Shown in pieces: positions 19,731-32,188 of a stretch of 64,000 nucleotides of DNA (its first letter is position 1; each line of letters begins with the position of its first letter). The position numbers were made by a program, and so were the translations under genes. The notes beneath the pieces were generated by a model. That model had not been told where the DNA came from, made no database searches, and worked only from the letters and a program-made list of their open reading frames with translations. Source of the DNA: Polytrichum commune. Its lineage: Eukaryota > Streptophyta > Polytrichopsida > Polytrichales > Polytrichaceae. Location of the stretch: positions 77,453,554-77,517,553 of the forward strand of contig OX485803.1 of NCBI GenBank assembly GCA_950295325.1. The letters are read 5' to 3'.

Positions 19731-22700
19731 CATCCCTCAATTGTTAAAATCAATGCATCAACAACTAGGCTATATCCTTTCATTAAGGCCTTAGTCCACT
19801 TTACTCTCAAGTTGAATTGCCTTCATTAAAGTTTTACTCCAATCAAGTCATTTCTCCTTCTTAGGATGGTATTGTCCTTGCAACTTATACCCTAATACTT
19901 AATGTGTCCACTGCTTGCATTTGTATTATTAGCCTCGTACCGGTAAAGTCAAGTTACTACTCTCAAGCTATAATCGCTAAGAGTTGCCTCTTTGTCCTCC
20001 TCTCATTGTAGAGACATATGTCATGCCTATGGTGTGCCATATAAGTTCTTTCTCTCATGCTCTTCTCAACTACCAAGTCCTCTCTCATGCAACTTGACTC
20101 TCATGCCAAACACTAGCCTCACTCATACTCACTCTCGGTCTCACACTCTATTGGCCTCTTGCCAAAGAATATTTTCCTTCACTTAAATCATACTCTCGCA
20201 ATCTTCAATCACATATTTGCCATACTGACATTCGAGTCTTTGTGTTTCACCAAGTTATAGCCTTTGTATTGAGCAATCATCATTCACGCTTTGTCTCAAA
20301 TTGAGTGAACCGACTCACATGCTTATGGCCATTATCAACAATCACACAAGACATTACTCTTACTTCCAAGAACACTACAATGACAATCACACTTCCATTT
20401 CAAAAATACCAAGACAATTGCCTTAGGTGCTATTGACCCGTCACTTATCAAAGTTTATGTAACATATTTGAGTTTTCATCACACAATTCTTCATGTTCCA
20501 CTCGCCTCTCAAGCTACATGCTTTGGTTAATGTCTAAGACTAAACTCAATTACTGAGTTCCAACACATATTGTCTATCGCTACTCTACGTTGAGACTATA
20601 CAAAAATTTGAGTTAAGACAATAGCATCCTTTCTTAGCCGTGTGCCCTTTCCTCAGGGGTGGAAAAAGGTGGTTGGCCTAACTATTGACTAATGCCTCTT
20701 GTTCCTGCTATGGATGAGACTCTAACTTCCATTATTTACTAATTCTTATTAATTTTTGATATTTAGCCTACAAGTAAGGCTATAGCCAAAAAACAAAGTT
20801 TACACCTTACCTAAGGTTGAGGGATTCAAACCTAGTTGTGGTGTCAGAGTGCCTCCAAAAACCATGTGCTCCATGGGTGTGCCATTGTAGTTAGGTTTTT
20901 GCTAACACTTAGACTAAACCAAAGAGAACAATCCAAGGTATGAGGTCTCATGGAAGACTGAGCTAGTATTTATGAGGATTAATGTCACATTGGATTAAGG
21001 TTTCTAACAACAATCTATGTCTTTTATTCTTCATTCCTTCTTCATTAAGTTTAATTCACACTCTTATGGTTCATTGGTGCTTTCTCAGTTGTGTGTGATT
21101 TCATCCTATGTGTGTAGACTCCTATCATTGTACTTCAATTTCTTATGTCATTCGTGAAGCTCTAAAACTTGGCAAGTAGCCAATGGCTTATAGTCAAGAC
21201 GAATGTCTGGGGTAATGTCTTTTGAGTAACCACATGGTCTTTAGTTGCCATGACTTATGCTTGTGATAATTCTAAAGTTTATTTCTCTTATTCAACTTAC
21301 AATCATCATGCAAATCTCATAGTTGTACTCACCACCTTCATCTTTAGTGGACCTCGCAACTTATATCAAGAATCAACCACACATATTAACACAATAGCAA
21401 CACATCAATAAGATAGGCTATATAACCTTTGTTCATATGTTTTAGTTTAATTTCAATTAATAAAATAATCTTTATTGTGTTGTAAATTTAATTTATTGCG
21501 ATAAGGCCTTCTCTTTACCAAGATAATGTCCTTGGCAACCTATAGCTCGCCCCAAAATAATTTCATGCCTCATCATCTCTGCATGTGTACTCATTGCCCA
21601 CTCTGCCATGATGGAATAGGCTTACTAGGCTATATTCTTCTTTTGTACCTATCCAAGGTAATGCCTTTCACTCTTACTCGGATTTCTTCCAACCTAGGAC
21701 TTGGCTATGGCCTTTTAAATCCCGCTCATAACAATTACGTCCATCTCAAGCTCTGTGTGTCCCTTCCCTTTACTCATGCTATTTTTCCTTTTGCTTTCTC
21801 TCCATGAGAATTACCCTCTCTTAGTCAAGGCTATTTGCCTTCTAACCCAACGTAGGTGTCTCTACTAGGTCATTGCCCTTTCTTAGACTCTCTCATCTCT
21901 TTAACTTTCTCACAACCAACTCTCTTAGCTAGTTCATGGTGGCCATCGCACCTCTCATGGCGATTAGTCTTTACTGCCCTTCATAGGCTAATTGATCATG
22001 CTCATTTTATTTACTGCCAAGACTTTCCTCTCTCCTCTTTAATCACTCTAGCTTTTCACAATCTCACACTTGTTCTACCCTTTAGGCTATCGCCCATGTT
22101 TCTTTAACTTGACTCAATTTTGGCTATTAGTCTTTCCTTCTTTTGACTATAGTCAACATTTTATCTTGACAATCTCTCCTTTTCAACATCTTCGCTCAAT
22201 TCTTCTATTCTTCAATGTCTCACAAGGCTATTGCCAATAGCTTATTCTACGATGTTCACTCCAACTCTTATAATCCTCAATCAACCTATTCATGCTCTCA
22301 ATATGCTTGAGTTCATGCATATTGCTGTTGCTCTCACACATGCGAGTTCTCTCATTACCTTCAAACTGCAACCAATTATAATAAAACATCCACTCAAGAT
22401 ACAACAAGACAATTGCACACAAGAGTTATGCCTACTCTTAACTTCATAATTTAATTACTTTAAGAATCCAAAACTCTTGGTTCGTCCCAATCTTTTATCT
22501 TCTTGGCCTTGTGCCTATCTATCCAATCTCAATCATTGAGTCTAGGTGATTTTTACAATTATTGCTTTCTAAGAGACTATGCATGGTTTCTACAAATGAA
22601 AATATCATGCTTTTTCCTTGGCCGTCCTTCTCCTCATTGAATCAAGAGAGAGGAAAAAAGTGGTTACAAGAAATAACCAACTTATCACGGCAACAACCTT

Positions 22701-22760
22701 CTTTTCCTACTATGAATGAAATTCTAACTACCAAACACTCGATGAAAGCCACCAAAATTT
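19731..22760 (-). repeat. motif-rich non-coding block, likely antisense retroelement spacer or LTR
   Basis: Pyrimidine-rich on the plus strand and dense in GGCTATAGCC variants: perfect palindromes at 20778-20787 (GGCTATAGCC) and 22145-22154 (GACTATAGTC), and variants such as GGCTATGGCC, GGCTATTGCC, GGCTATTTGCC and GGCTATTAGTC. The same motif saturates the spacer and LTRs of the gypsy element at 32.7-51.4 kb, where the plus strand is purine-rich. This block is therefore probably a decayed relative in the opposite orientation. Two internal segments, about 20630-20735 and 22605-22730, are diverged copies of each other, and 20925-21395 matches 7110-7565. No gene. Confidence 0.5.
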
Positions 22761-23464
22761 AAGAATTGCCTGCTTCGGTCAGTGTATGGCCAGAAAAACA
22801 GCTTACAACCATCAATTTGAGTGTGGTCGCTACCGATGTCCTGCAGATGTGCAATTGCATTTTGTTGGACGTTGGATGCTTATTTTGTAGTTGAAGTTGT
22901 CGTGCCGTTGGGAGTTGTTTGCCAGAGTTTGAGCTTATTGAAATTGGGTTGTTGGTGATTGAAATCCATAATTGCCATGGATTGAAGTTACTGTAGCCTT
23001 GAAATCACCACAAGTTAATGATAGGAGGTGGCCAATGGGAGCGCCTAGAGCTACTAGTTTTAGCCACCTAGGTTTTATGCCGCGGAAGCAAGCTTCTTAA
23101 GTTTCTTTTGCGGCTTGGAGTTATAACCCGGTTTTAGTTCATGCCACCCACTTCGCCATGTAGGCCTGTCATTAGATAATGATGAAGGTGGGGAAAGGTT
23201 GTAAGTAAGCTTGCTAGCCTAGTTAAAACTTGAGGATTTAGGTTTACGTGGGGCGGGGGTTTAAGCTAACTAACTTAATTACCTAGCATGAACCCCTAGC
23301 TCACCCCTCACTAACATAGCCACCTAGCTAACTAACCCCATAGTTATCAAGTATTTAATATATGTATTTTGTATATTACATGTACTCATTCAAATTCAGT
23401 TTAATCCAAATACACTTGAGTATAAGGTTGAGTACACAAAAAATCCTTATAAAATCCTTATATA
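22761..23464. other. non-coding
   Basis: No gene is supported. A TAGCTAACTAACC-type short repetition occurs near 23265-23340. Confidence 0.4.
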
Positions 23465-23790
23465 AATGACAAGTACACGAATGGACCCAAAAATGTGTCG
23501 AGTGCAAAATTGAGTTCATTTCAAAATCTCTATAGAATCCTTACAAAATTACACACATAACTAGGATACAAATGGACCAAAGACTTTGTAGAGCACAAAA
23601 TTGAGGACACATATGCGTGTAAATCTTTAGAGAATCACACACATGACTAGTGTACAAATAAGTTCAAAAAAATTGGACAATTGGAGAATGGTAGAGTGCA
23701 AGATTGAGTTCACAAGAGAATGTTTAGAGAATAACACACATGACTGGTGTACAAATGGACCAAAAAATATTTGGCATGGTACACCTCTAA
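23465..23790. repeat. degenerate tandem repeat, about 92 bp units
   Basis: Units begin near 23465, 23557, 23643 and 23740 with ATGACWAGTRTACAAATGGACC-like text, and contain GAGTGCAAAATTGAG and end ACACAC. Spacings of 92, 86 and 97 bases give about 3.5 diverged copies. Non-coding. Confidence 0.7.
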
Positions 23791-24039
23791 ATTAGCAGTG
23801 CCCGTGCACAACTTGAATTTCTGTCTATCTTGGTTGGGTGACGTAAGATATTGCTAGTTCTTGATAGATGGAAAGCCGGATCCAGTATTGAAGACTGAAC
23901 GATGTCCTATGTTACACTTGCTTGCGCAACGTATAACATTTGGTACCAAAGCCCACCTGTTGACAGATTTCTGATGCAGTAATATTTACTGAGCCTGTCT
24001 CCCTTGGCCTTGTCGGATGCAAGCTGGTTTGTCATTCAA

Positions 24040-24990
24040 GAACTCGATCGCACCTTGTACTTTCCTGGCTTCAAGAAACTTAGAGGTAACTGCAACTTTA
24101 GGGAACCTGTCTTTCTTGAGTTACAATTTGACAAAAGGAAGAAGACGGACGACTGCATTTTCTGTACAGCAACTAGTACTCATGACTTATACAAATCTCA
24201 ACTCGCGCATTAGTTTAATATAAGGGTTTTTAGAGAAAGAAGTACCTACAGTAAGTTGGCGTTTTGGAGGAGATTTCGAGGTTACGCTGGAATGCATGGA
24301 CAATAACCTTGTGTGAGTTCGTTTCGTTCTGTGGCTTGATGTTTTCCTTCGAGATCCTAGATTGTAAGCAACCTTTGAAATTTCTACTTTCAAAAAAACA
24401 TAGAGCCATCTGCGTGTAGCGACTCTATGGCCCTTTTCTATCGAGTTAAAATTTGATGAAAAGATGACGACGACGGCTCAATTTTGTGTAGAGCAACTAG
24501 TATTTCAATTTGAGAAGAATAAATTTCATTCGCGCAAGTCTACTTTAGTGTTAGAGATTTTAGAGAAAGAAGCACCTACACTAAGTTGGCCGTTTCAAGG
24601 AAATTTCGAGGTTACACTGGAATAATGTGGGGATACTGCTGTGTTATGAGTTCGTTTCGTTCTGTGGCTTGATCATATTCTTTGACGTCTTTAGATTGCA
24701 CTCGCATCTTGTAATTTCTTAGTTTAAAGAAAACATAGAATGACCTGCGTACAGCGGCTCTAGGGAACCTGCGTGTCTTTGGTTAACATTTACGAAAGGT
24801 AGCAGATGTTGACTCACTTTATGCACAGCAACTGGTATTTTCGGCTTGAGAAGCAAAATTTGATTCGCGCACTAGTTTAGTGTCACAAATTCTTAGACCA
24901 AGAAGTACCTACACTAAGTTGGCGTTTTCGAGGTTACCCTGAAATGCATGCACACTAATCTTGTGTCACATCGTCCCGTTCTATATATGC
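24040..24990. repeat. three tandem units of about 330 bp
   Basis: Landmarks recur three times in the same order: CAACTAGTA (24169, 24493, and CAACTGGTA at 24828), ACCTACACTAAGTTGGC-type (24244, 24574, 24907) and GAGGTTAC. Spacing is 324-335 bases. Short frames inside each unit do not agree between units, so it looks non-coding, perhaps a young satellite or a decayed duplicated promoter or exon. Confidence 0.75.
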
Positions 24991-26399
24991 AGCTCGGATA
25001 ATCTGTAGTTCGGTTGAGTTTAGACGATGGGAACCCGCGCAGAGCCGTGAGGGTCGATTGCGTGGCAGAGACTCAGAGACAGGCTCGGAGTCCGAATCGG
25101 AATCGGAAACATTCACGTCGCAAGAAAGTCCAAACAACAGCTTTCACTCCACAAGCGGGGGAGCAGCAACCACGAAATGCAACTGTATTCAGCATGGCAG
25201 GCAATCATCATGCAAAAAGCTTCAGGAAGAAAATTAAAGAACCACGGCGTCTGAGACTCTCAAGAATACAACTTACACGTAGCTCCCAATGTAACACAGC
25301 CCCTCAACAAGTGACCTCGAAACTGAGGAACTGAGCAATCCCAAGGTGCATCGTCCACTCTCCACCCTCGCCCACTTGCAAGGGCACAATCCATGCAATT
25401 AGGGGTCTGAGGAGACTTGTAAACGAGAGGTCCGAAGCTTGTCCAAGTACATGCACACATCACATGCTAACCCCTAAACCCTAATCCCTACCTAACCTGA
25501 AGGAGGAGAGCAATGAGCTCCATGGACAACATCGAGCTGCAAGCTGCGAGCCATTTGCAAAAGGCATGTACGAGGAAGGACCCTTGAGAAGGGAGGGAGG
25601 CGAGGAGGGAGAACCAAGGAGCCATGAGCATACTAGGCAGCAAGTCATGAGCTTGAAGCACCAAGCCAAGACCCTGAATCATAAATTCAATCGGAAGAGG
25701 GGAGGATCGATGAAAGAGTAGCCATGAGTGAGCAACTCAATCTGTTCACGAAATCCAGTAACCAAAGTATGTTTATGTGTTTCCTGCAGTCCGAATTGTT
25801 GCAAACTCATTTCTTGCAAACTTGAATTTCTAATCACATTGTTATGTCGTGAGGCAGTCATTTGCTCACATGCAACAAATTGGAACGAAGACACACGGTT
25901 GATATTGTATGTCATGCCCATGTGGATGTTGCACGACTGCCTTGCTTTCGCCATGATGGTGGAGGTCATGAGTGAAGATTACAAGGAATTCCAAATTCGT
26001 GGTCTACCTTCATTTGCATAGTCCTCTCATGCCTTAGTTACCTTTGTTAATGGCAGTGATGACTGCCAATGGCTCCCCTCAAAACCACCCATTTTGTGAA
26101 GACAATTTTTTTTTTAATCATGAGCTGAACACTGTGGCATGTAGCCGGCATGAATGTGATTGATCCCACATTTGTTGATCTTTCTTTATAGATGAGTACT
26201 GATGTGATGGTGGTCTTGAGGGTGCAAAAGTAGGTCCCATACAACATCATGCGATTGTCGTCTCCTCATTATTCAGTGTTTTGGACAATACATTGTTTTA
26301 TGGTTGTTGTGTATAACTGATGTTGATTTGAGTGCATTATGACCTACAACATTCTAGACTTTGTATATCATTTAGTAAATATCATGTTAAGTGTCATTT
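24991..26399. other. non-coding
   Basis: No gene is supported. Short open frames occur on both strands without conserved features. Confidence 0.4.
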
Positions 26400-26570
26400 T
26401 TAATTTTTGACATGGTTGATATGTACATATAGATAGATAGATAAAACACCGGTTTCCCCATGAAAGCAAGCGTGTATGAAGAGTCACTTTGTCCGCAAGG
26501 TACTTCGACTTTTTGGTAGTGAACTCTATGTAGTTGGATGGATCAAACGTTATGAAATGATTTCTCATGT
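26400..26570 (-). mobile_element. SINE-like element with (TATC)n tail
   Basis: Minus-strand body ending CCGGTGTTTTATCTATC plus further TATC units (plus 26428-26443). Its last 55 bases resemble the minus-strand end at 7583-7640. Boundaries are approximate. Confidence 0.35.
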
Positions 26571-28155
26571 AGGAATGAAAAGAATCTTATAGTCCGTTCC
26601 ATACAATTCATATGTCAATTTTATTGTCTACACCTCTTGTTTACAACCATCAATTGTTAGATTGAGTGTATTATCCCAGTTGTTGATTAGTGAGTATTAT
26701 ATTTCCAAAAATTAGACAAGGAAGAGCATTTGTACATAGTGTAATAAACAAAATAAATAAATGTTTTATTCAAAGGGATCACATTTGCCTTGCAAATTTT
26801 GTGTTTCCCAGCCATGTGAAAGTAAGAATTATATGTTTAAAACAAATATACGAAGGAGAAAGAACTTATTTACGTGTGCATGACTTATCTTATGCATCAA
26901 TCATGGACATGTTTTGTAATTGTTTATTGTAATTGTGAAATCAAATGGTAAGGGTTTAGTTGTTGGATAAATAAAAAGGATTGAGTTATGTTATCGCAAA
27001 CATATCCTTGCACAAAATTCTTTCATTTACACCAAGGGGATGATTCCTTTGGGAGTCCTATATATCACATGCAATCGATGTGTATTATTGTATGGAGTAT
27101 TTTTGATAGCCCATACTATGGAATGGATCATTCAATTACCTAATTATCTAATCATGTTGTCTTAAGGGTCCATATAATTCCTTAGAAATTGTGAAGGGTG
27201 ATAGTTTTTAGCCCCTCAATTTTATCATAACGAATTGAAGTAAATTGGAAAAGGGAAATCTAAATATTTGAAGACATAGATATTTCTAATATTTTGAGTG
27301 ACAAAACTAAGATTAAGTTATCAAGGAATGACATAAATAAAGATTGAGTTCCAAATGGCAACTACTTTCATAATGATGACCATAAAATCTAAATTTTGAT
27401 AATTTAGGTTTCAAAAATGCCACCATTACACACTCAATGACTCGATCAACACACAAATGCTCTACTATCAACATGAAGATAATCTTAACCCACACGGTGT
27501 ATTAAATGTTTAAAAATAAATTAGATATGTTATATAAGATCTTTTATCAGTTATAACGCAATATGACATATTTCATCTATCATAAATTAACTCTAAAAAA
27601 ATCAAAAATAAAGATATAGATAGTAAACTACACCATACCTTTGGTCACACCATTCCACCTACCCTCATGTTAAGTTTTTCTAAGTCACCCCCCATATTTT
27701 ATACCCAATGATTCGGCAAGCATATGTCAAGTGTTGATGATGAGGCAACGTGAATAAAACAATAATTAAGTGTTATGATAAAGAAACATGCAACGACTTC
27801 ATCTTGGAGTTGTTTTCTCGATAGCAATCCTAGCACAATCACCTACTTGGCAAGGAAATTTCATCAATACACAATGCCATTTGATTAACAACACATGTTC
27901 ATAACATTATGCAGATCCATAACAATGTTTTGTATGACTGACAATATTCCATAGAATCTTATGAATATTCCCCATATTCATACTTAATCCTTGGCAATAT
28001 GTACTAAATATGTTCAATTCTTGGTAGATGTACTAAATATGCATATCTTCATTTTTCTACTAATGCAATGCTTGGGGCAAGGTCTCTAAGGACCAAGGAT
28101 TTTGAGGTTGTTGTGTAGTGATGGAGATGGATCCAATAGCATTGATTGCTAAGGA
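26571..28155. other. AT-rich non-coding
   Basis: No gene, RNA or structured repeat is supported. Confidence 0.45.
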
Positions 28156-28368
28156 CTACACTTAGTGTCTCTTACTATTTGGATTTACGAAAAGCTATAT
28201 CTATTTTTTATAAATCTTATATTTTAATAATAAATGTCAAATTGGTTGTTTGAACATTATAGAACATTAACAACTTTACCTGGTAAAGAATTACATCAAT
28301 AATAATAAAACATATAGCATTGTGCAGATCCAAAAAGTAAGTGACACTAGGTATCATATTTAGTGTAG
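28156..28368. repeat. MITE-like repeat, family A short copy
   Basis: 213 bp with inverted ends of about 30-40 bases. The left end reads CTACACTTAGTGTCTCTTAC. The right end, read inversely, gives CTACACTAAATATGATACC then TAGTGTCACTTAC. The left arm lacks about 13 bases present in the right arm. The interior is AT-rich and non-coding. Confidence 0.7.
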
Positions 28369-29680
28369 TTGCTTTAGTTTTAATGTTTACATCTCCTTTT
28401 CAAATTGTGCATTTTTAAAGAGCCAAGACATTCGATGCATGTAAAACAAAGTGCAATGAGCATAACGGTTTTTTTTCGCAAGTTGGCAAAACACAAATGT
28501 GTATGCAAATACATATGTATAAATCCAAATTTCAGCAGCTTTGACTAAGCATGTGCCTTGTTGATCAATCTAAGGGACTCATAGGTCTTAAAATTAGAAT
28601 ATGTGGATGGTTCATGTATACTGAAACAATCTTGTGGCATGTTCTTAACATTATTCAAATCCATAACAATGTTATGTGAGATTGATAGTATTTTGTGGAA
28701 TATTCCTCACGTGCATATTGAGGGTGGACATTAAGTTCGCCCATACAAACTATGGGGGGTGTCAGATCCGGGCGGGGGCAACCTCTAGGGAAATTTCTGA
28801 ACCCGACCGAAAACTGTTGCCCGCCCCGTCCAACTTTGAAGAAAATATTGCCCTTGCATTCTTGAAGGCCGCTTGAGCTTCAACCGAGGTGGAATTTAAA
28901 TTCATTGTCTTCGTAGCCAATTGCTAGGAGTGATCCGCGTTAACTCCAATGTGCCACCTATCCAATTGTCACTACCTTACCTGCTTACCTTCTACGACCA
29001 CATGGTTGCACCCTCAAACCCCCCTTCTACCTACTCGATGGCTCTTGGCCCCACTAGTGCCACCGGGCCTTGCTCTAGCCTGCTCTATCATTTTCTAAAC
29101 CCTCTTAGTTATCGGATGCCAAAGATTGGGACCCGATTGGGGACTTTTAAGCATTCTCAATGCTTTTTCAAATTATACTCAACTAAATCTTATCATTATA
29201 GATGGCTATGGTAAGGAAACCTCCAAGCCTCACACATCATGAATGCATAGAAGGTATACAATAGTCTACTTCTAGGCCTCATAGAGTTTGCTAGATTTTT
29301 GAAATTGTTAACTAAGATTGAGTTTGAATGTTGCCTAGAGATTTATTGCCACGTTCCTCTTATACACAAAATAATAAATGTATGAATGCAAATGAAAAAC
29401 CAGTATCGTGAATTTTCAAACTTTTGACATTACAAAAGCTTGACAGCTTCAAAACAATATTCAAATAGCCTATGAACTCGAATCACCATACCATAGGAAA
29501 GAGACAAAGATATTTTTTCCCTCCCCCGAGGTTCTTTTTATGCCCAAGGCACTACTTTTACTATCTATTCTCAATTATGATATTATTGTTCTATTCATAC
29601 TGTTGTCTTTGGTTCTATTATGAATCTTATATCTTTGGTTCTTCTAGAACCATCTTCCATCGTCTGGCACAATTATATTA
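28369..29680. other. non-coding with one GC-rich hairpin
   Basis: At about 28767-28822, GGGCGGGGGCAAC and GTTGCCCGCCCC form a GC-rich stem of about 11 pairs around a loop of about 40 bases, striking in AT-rich surroundings. It could be a small foldback element or a retroelement leader structure. No gene is supported. Confidence 0.4.
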
Positions 29681-29689
29681 TTCTACTTG

Positions 29690-30072
29690 GAATTGTCTAA
29701 CTCCAATTTGATTGATTCATCCATCTTCTAGTTGAAATAGTGTAAATCCAACTTGATTCATTTATCAATCCTTCCAATTGGAACTGTCTAATTCCAACTT
29801 GTATCATTTATACATTGACAATTGTCAAACTACAATGAATAAAATCTATTTGTTTGGGAGTTGTTTATTCCAATTCATATACTTTAGTGCCAGTTGTCTA
29901 AGTCCAACACATAGATCTTCTAGACGGAGGTGTCCAATTCCCATGCACTATTCCTTCATGGCTTGTCTAGCCCTTGTGCATAATTTCTTTATGAGGTGTC
30001 GAGCCCTTGTGCACAATTGAATCATGGCTTGTTTGACTCATTTCTTTCTCTAGAATTGTCTAACTCCAATCA
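29690..30072. repeat. degenerate minisatellite, TTGTCTAACTCCAA core
   Basis: Exact cores at 29693-29706 and 30056-30069, with about nine degenerate cores between (CTGTCTAATTCCAA at 29784, TTGTCTAAGTCCAA at 29894, GTGTCGAGCCC near 29996, and others). Spacing falls from about 50 to about 30 bases from left to right. Non-coding. Confidence 0.65.
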
Positions 30073-30395
30073 CCATATGCTCATGTGCTAAGTGCAACAA
30101 AGCATCACTACAATTGCAAGGAAGGAGGGTCACTTTGACATGTGGCCCATGACATAAAAAACTTTCATGTTGGAGTTTTGAGGCCCGCCCTTGAGTTCTG
30201 AGCTCCGTGACATATTTCTTGCATGTGTGGGAGTTATGCCACTTCAATGTCATGCAAAAGATCCGTGAAGGAATGTTCTATCTTTATTTAGTTTTATAGA
30301 TCTTCTAGCTAGATCTAGACGTAGATGTGAGTCACCTTCTTCATTAACTATTAAAATAGGAGAGAGGCAATTACCGCATACAAGTGTATGTTTCA
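30073..30395. other. non-coding
   Basis: No supported gene or repeat. Confidence 0.4.
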
Positions 30396-30399
30396 TTCA

Positions 30400-30830
30400 T
30401 CCGACATTAAAGCATTGTAATAGTATATCGTAAATAATAAACTCTATATATTTCATAGTAAATGGTAAATAATATATTATAAACATTAAATAGCAATAAC
30501 AGACCACAAATAGTAAAGAAGATACATTAAACAATAAATATTGAATATTACTCCAAAATATCACATACTATAAATAGATAATAATACTATATACTAATAA
30601 TAGATTTTAAATAAAATGATATACTATAAAAAGTAAACAATAAATAGAAGACCATAAATAGTAAATAATAGATCATAAACATTAAATAATAAATAATAGG
30701 CAGAAAAAATCATTAATGGGCAGAAAACATTAGATAGTAATTATTAGGCAGTAGATAGTAAAAAGAAGGCAGTAAATTATATACAGTAAATAGTAGGTAG
30801 TGGAGAGAAAATAATGGCTTTAGTCTAGAA
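30400..30830. repeat. AT-rich short-period array, AAATAGTA units
   Basis: Degenerate units of 8-12 bases such as TAAATAGTA, TAAATAATA and CATAAATAGTA repeat across about 430 bp. GGCAG is interspersed at the right end (GGCAGAAAA, GGCAGTAGATAG). Minisatellite-like and non-coding. Confidence 0.6.
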
Positions 30831-30859
30831 AGGTTTAAAGCACTCTATATATATCATGT

Positions 30860-31066
30860 GTGATGTGATGACTTAGTGGCTAAGGCACATGTGTGGGTGT
30901 CACCAGGTGCAAGGTTCGAATCCCTTGGCTGCCACCCTAGCCTTGCCACATAGGTGAGTTGTAGGTTGAATGTTATACCTACCTAGGAGGTTTAGAAGGT
31001 GCGGACCTACCAACCATACATAATTTCTAATGAGATATATGTAAATATTAAATTAAATTAAATTAC
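30860..31066 (+). mobile_element. tRNA-derived SINE
   Basis: A-box TTAGTGGCTAAGG (30873-30885) and B-box GGTTCGAATCC (30913-30923) have tRNA-like spacing. The tRNA-unrelated body contains TACCTACCTAGGAGG. The tail is (TTAAA)n at about 31047-31065. The best-preserved SINE in the window. Confidence 0.75.
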
Positions 31067-31085
31067 CTCTAAACTTTACCCACAA

Positions 31086-31550
31086 TCATAATTTATTGCC
31101 ACTATAAAAATTACTTGCTAAAATCACAACATGATTCTGACATCCCGTTTGTGTTTGATAATAGGATTGGTCTAGGATGACAGTTTGTCCATAGTGGCTG
31201 CAACCTTCATGACATGTGTCTTGGTTGTAGAAAAGTGTTGTCCTTGTGGTGTGGAAAAAGACCCCCCTTCCTAGTAGTGCATGGTCAATCCCCGTTCTTC
31301 CATAATCAACCAATAATTCTTGAAAACAAGGTACATCACATCTACCTAAATCTAGCCACGTGAATCTTAGTAATGTAGAACCACATTCATGCTTCGCACC
31401 GTACCACATTAGAGTGTTGTACGAATCAACACTTTGAGTGCCGAAAACCGATTTCCACATTGTATCATGCATGGTCTTGACTAATGCGGACACAACACAT
31501 GGCAAACTTCTTCCAACAAAAAAATATATTTGTGTTGAACCATACATCAC
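31086..31550 (-). pseudogene. possible LINE ORF2 relic
   Basis: 154 open codons on the minus strand with a non-random composition (many Cys, Trp, Tyr). The stretches STLLRFTWLDLG and PCFQELLVDYG suggest a decayed part of a plant L1-type ORF2, but no catalytic motif set can be completed. It might also be a chance frame. Confidence 0.27.
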
Positions 31551-31690
31551 TCTATGAGTCTACTTTGGACTAAAATGTGTGCTTTAGGTATGGGAGATGC
31601 AATACTGAGTTGGCCGGTGTGAGTGCAAGGCTTGGGAAGTTGCAGGGCCGTAGCCAAAACCCCAGCTCTTTGGCGGGAGTGGACCATTTA

Positions 31691-32188
31691 GGGCCAATCC
31701 ACACACGAAACTGAGCGCCCGTGACCATGGCACTTCAAGCACTCTCATTGGTGGAAACGGCAGAGCCGGTTTAGTTCGCTTCACACTACGCTTGAGGGAC
31801 CAACGGAGTATGTGAATGCAAGATGGATGCAAAGTCTGCAAGGATTCCTACATGACATCAAATGGATCATGTTTCATGGTCACTTGGATTATTCTCAAAA
31901 ACCACCTCTTAGAGGTAGGTCTAACACGGAATTGGGAGACCATGGCACTCCGAACGCTCACAACCGTTGATTTATTCCATTTTATCATGTGTGAGGACCT
32001 GCATGAATAGAAATTCGTTGAAATAGCATTTGGTTGAGGGCCTAGTCACATTTGACTTCACACTACACTTGAGGGTCCATGACCATACTACATGATTTTG
32101 GAGGTGTCTTGGGACGGCTTTTGAACACTTTCTTTTGGGCTCTCACAATTTCATGGTCACGGCTCTTGGCTCATGTGTGAAGTGGCCC
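31691..32188. mobile_element. Tourist-like MITE (PIF/Harbinger)
   Basis: Starts GGGCCAATCCACACACGA and ends with the imperfect inverse (CATGTGTGAAGTGGCCC). Flanked by TTA on both sides (31688-31690, 32189-32191). 498 bp, no transposase. An internal near-repeat (TTCACACTACRCTTGAGGG at about 31779 and 32059) suggests an internal duplication or nested copies. Termini are related to, but not the same as, those of the element at 3170-3537. Confidence 0.75.

Noticed and set aside
29690-30072. CRISPR-like array
   Set aside because: The cores are degenerate, spacing drifts, there is no cas gene, and the window is eukaryotic.
30865-30935. tRNA gene
   Set aside because: A and B boxes fit, but the arms do not pair as an acceptor stem and a SINE body and tail follow.
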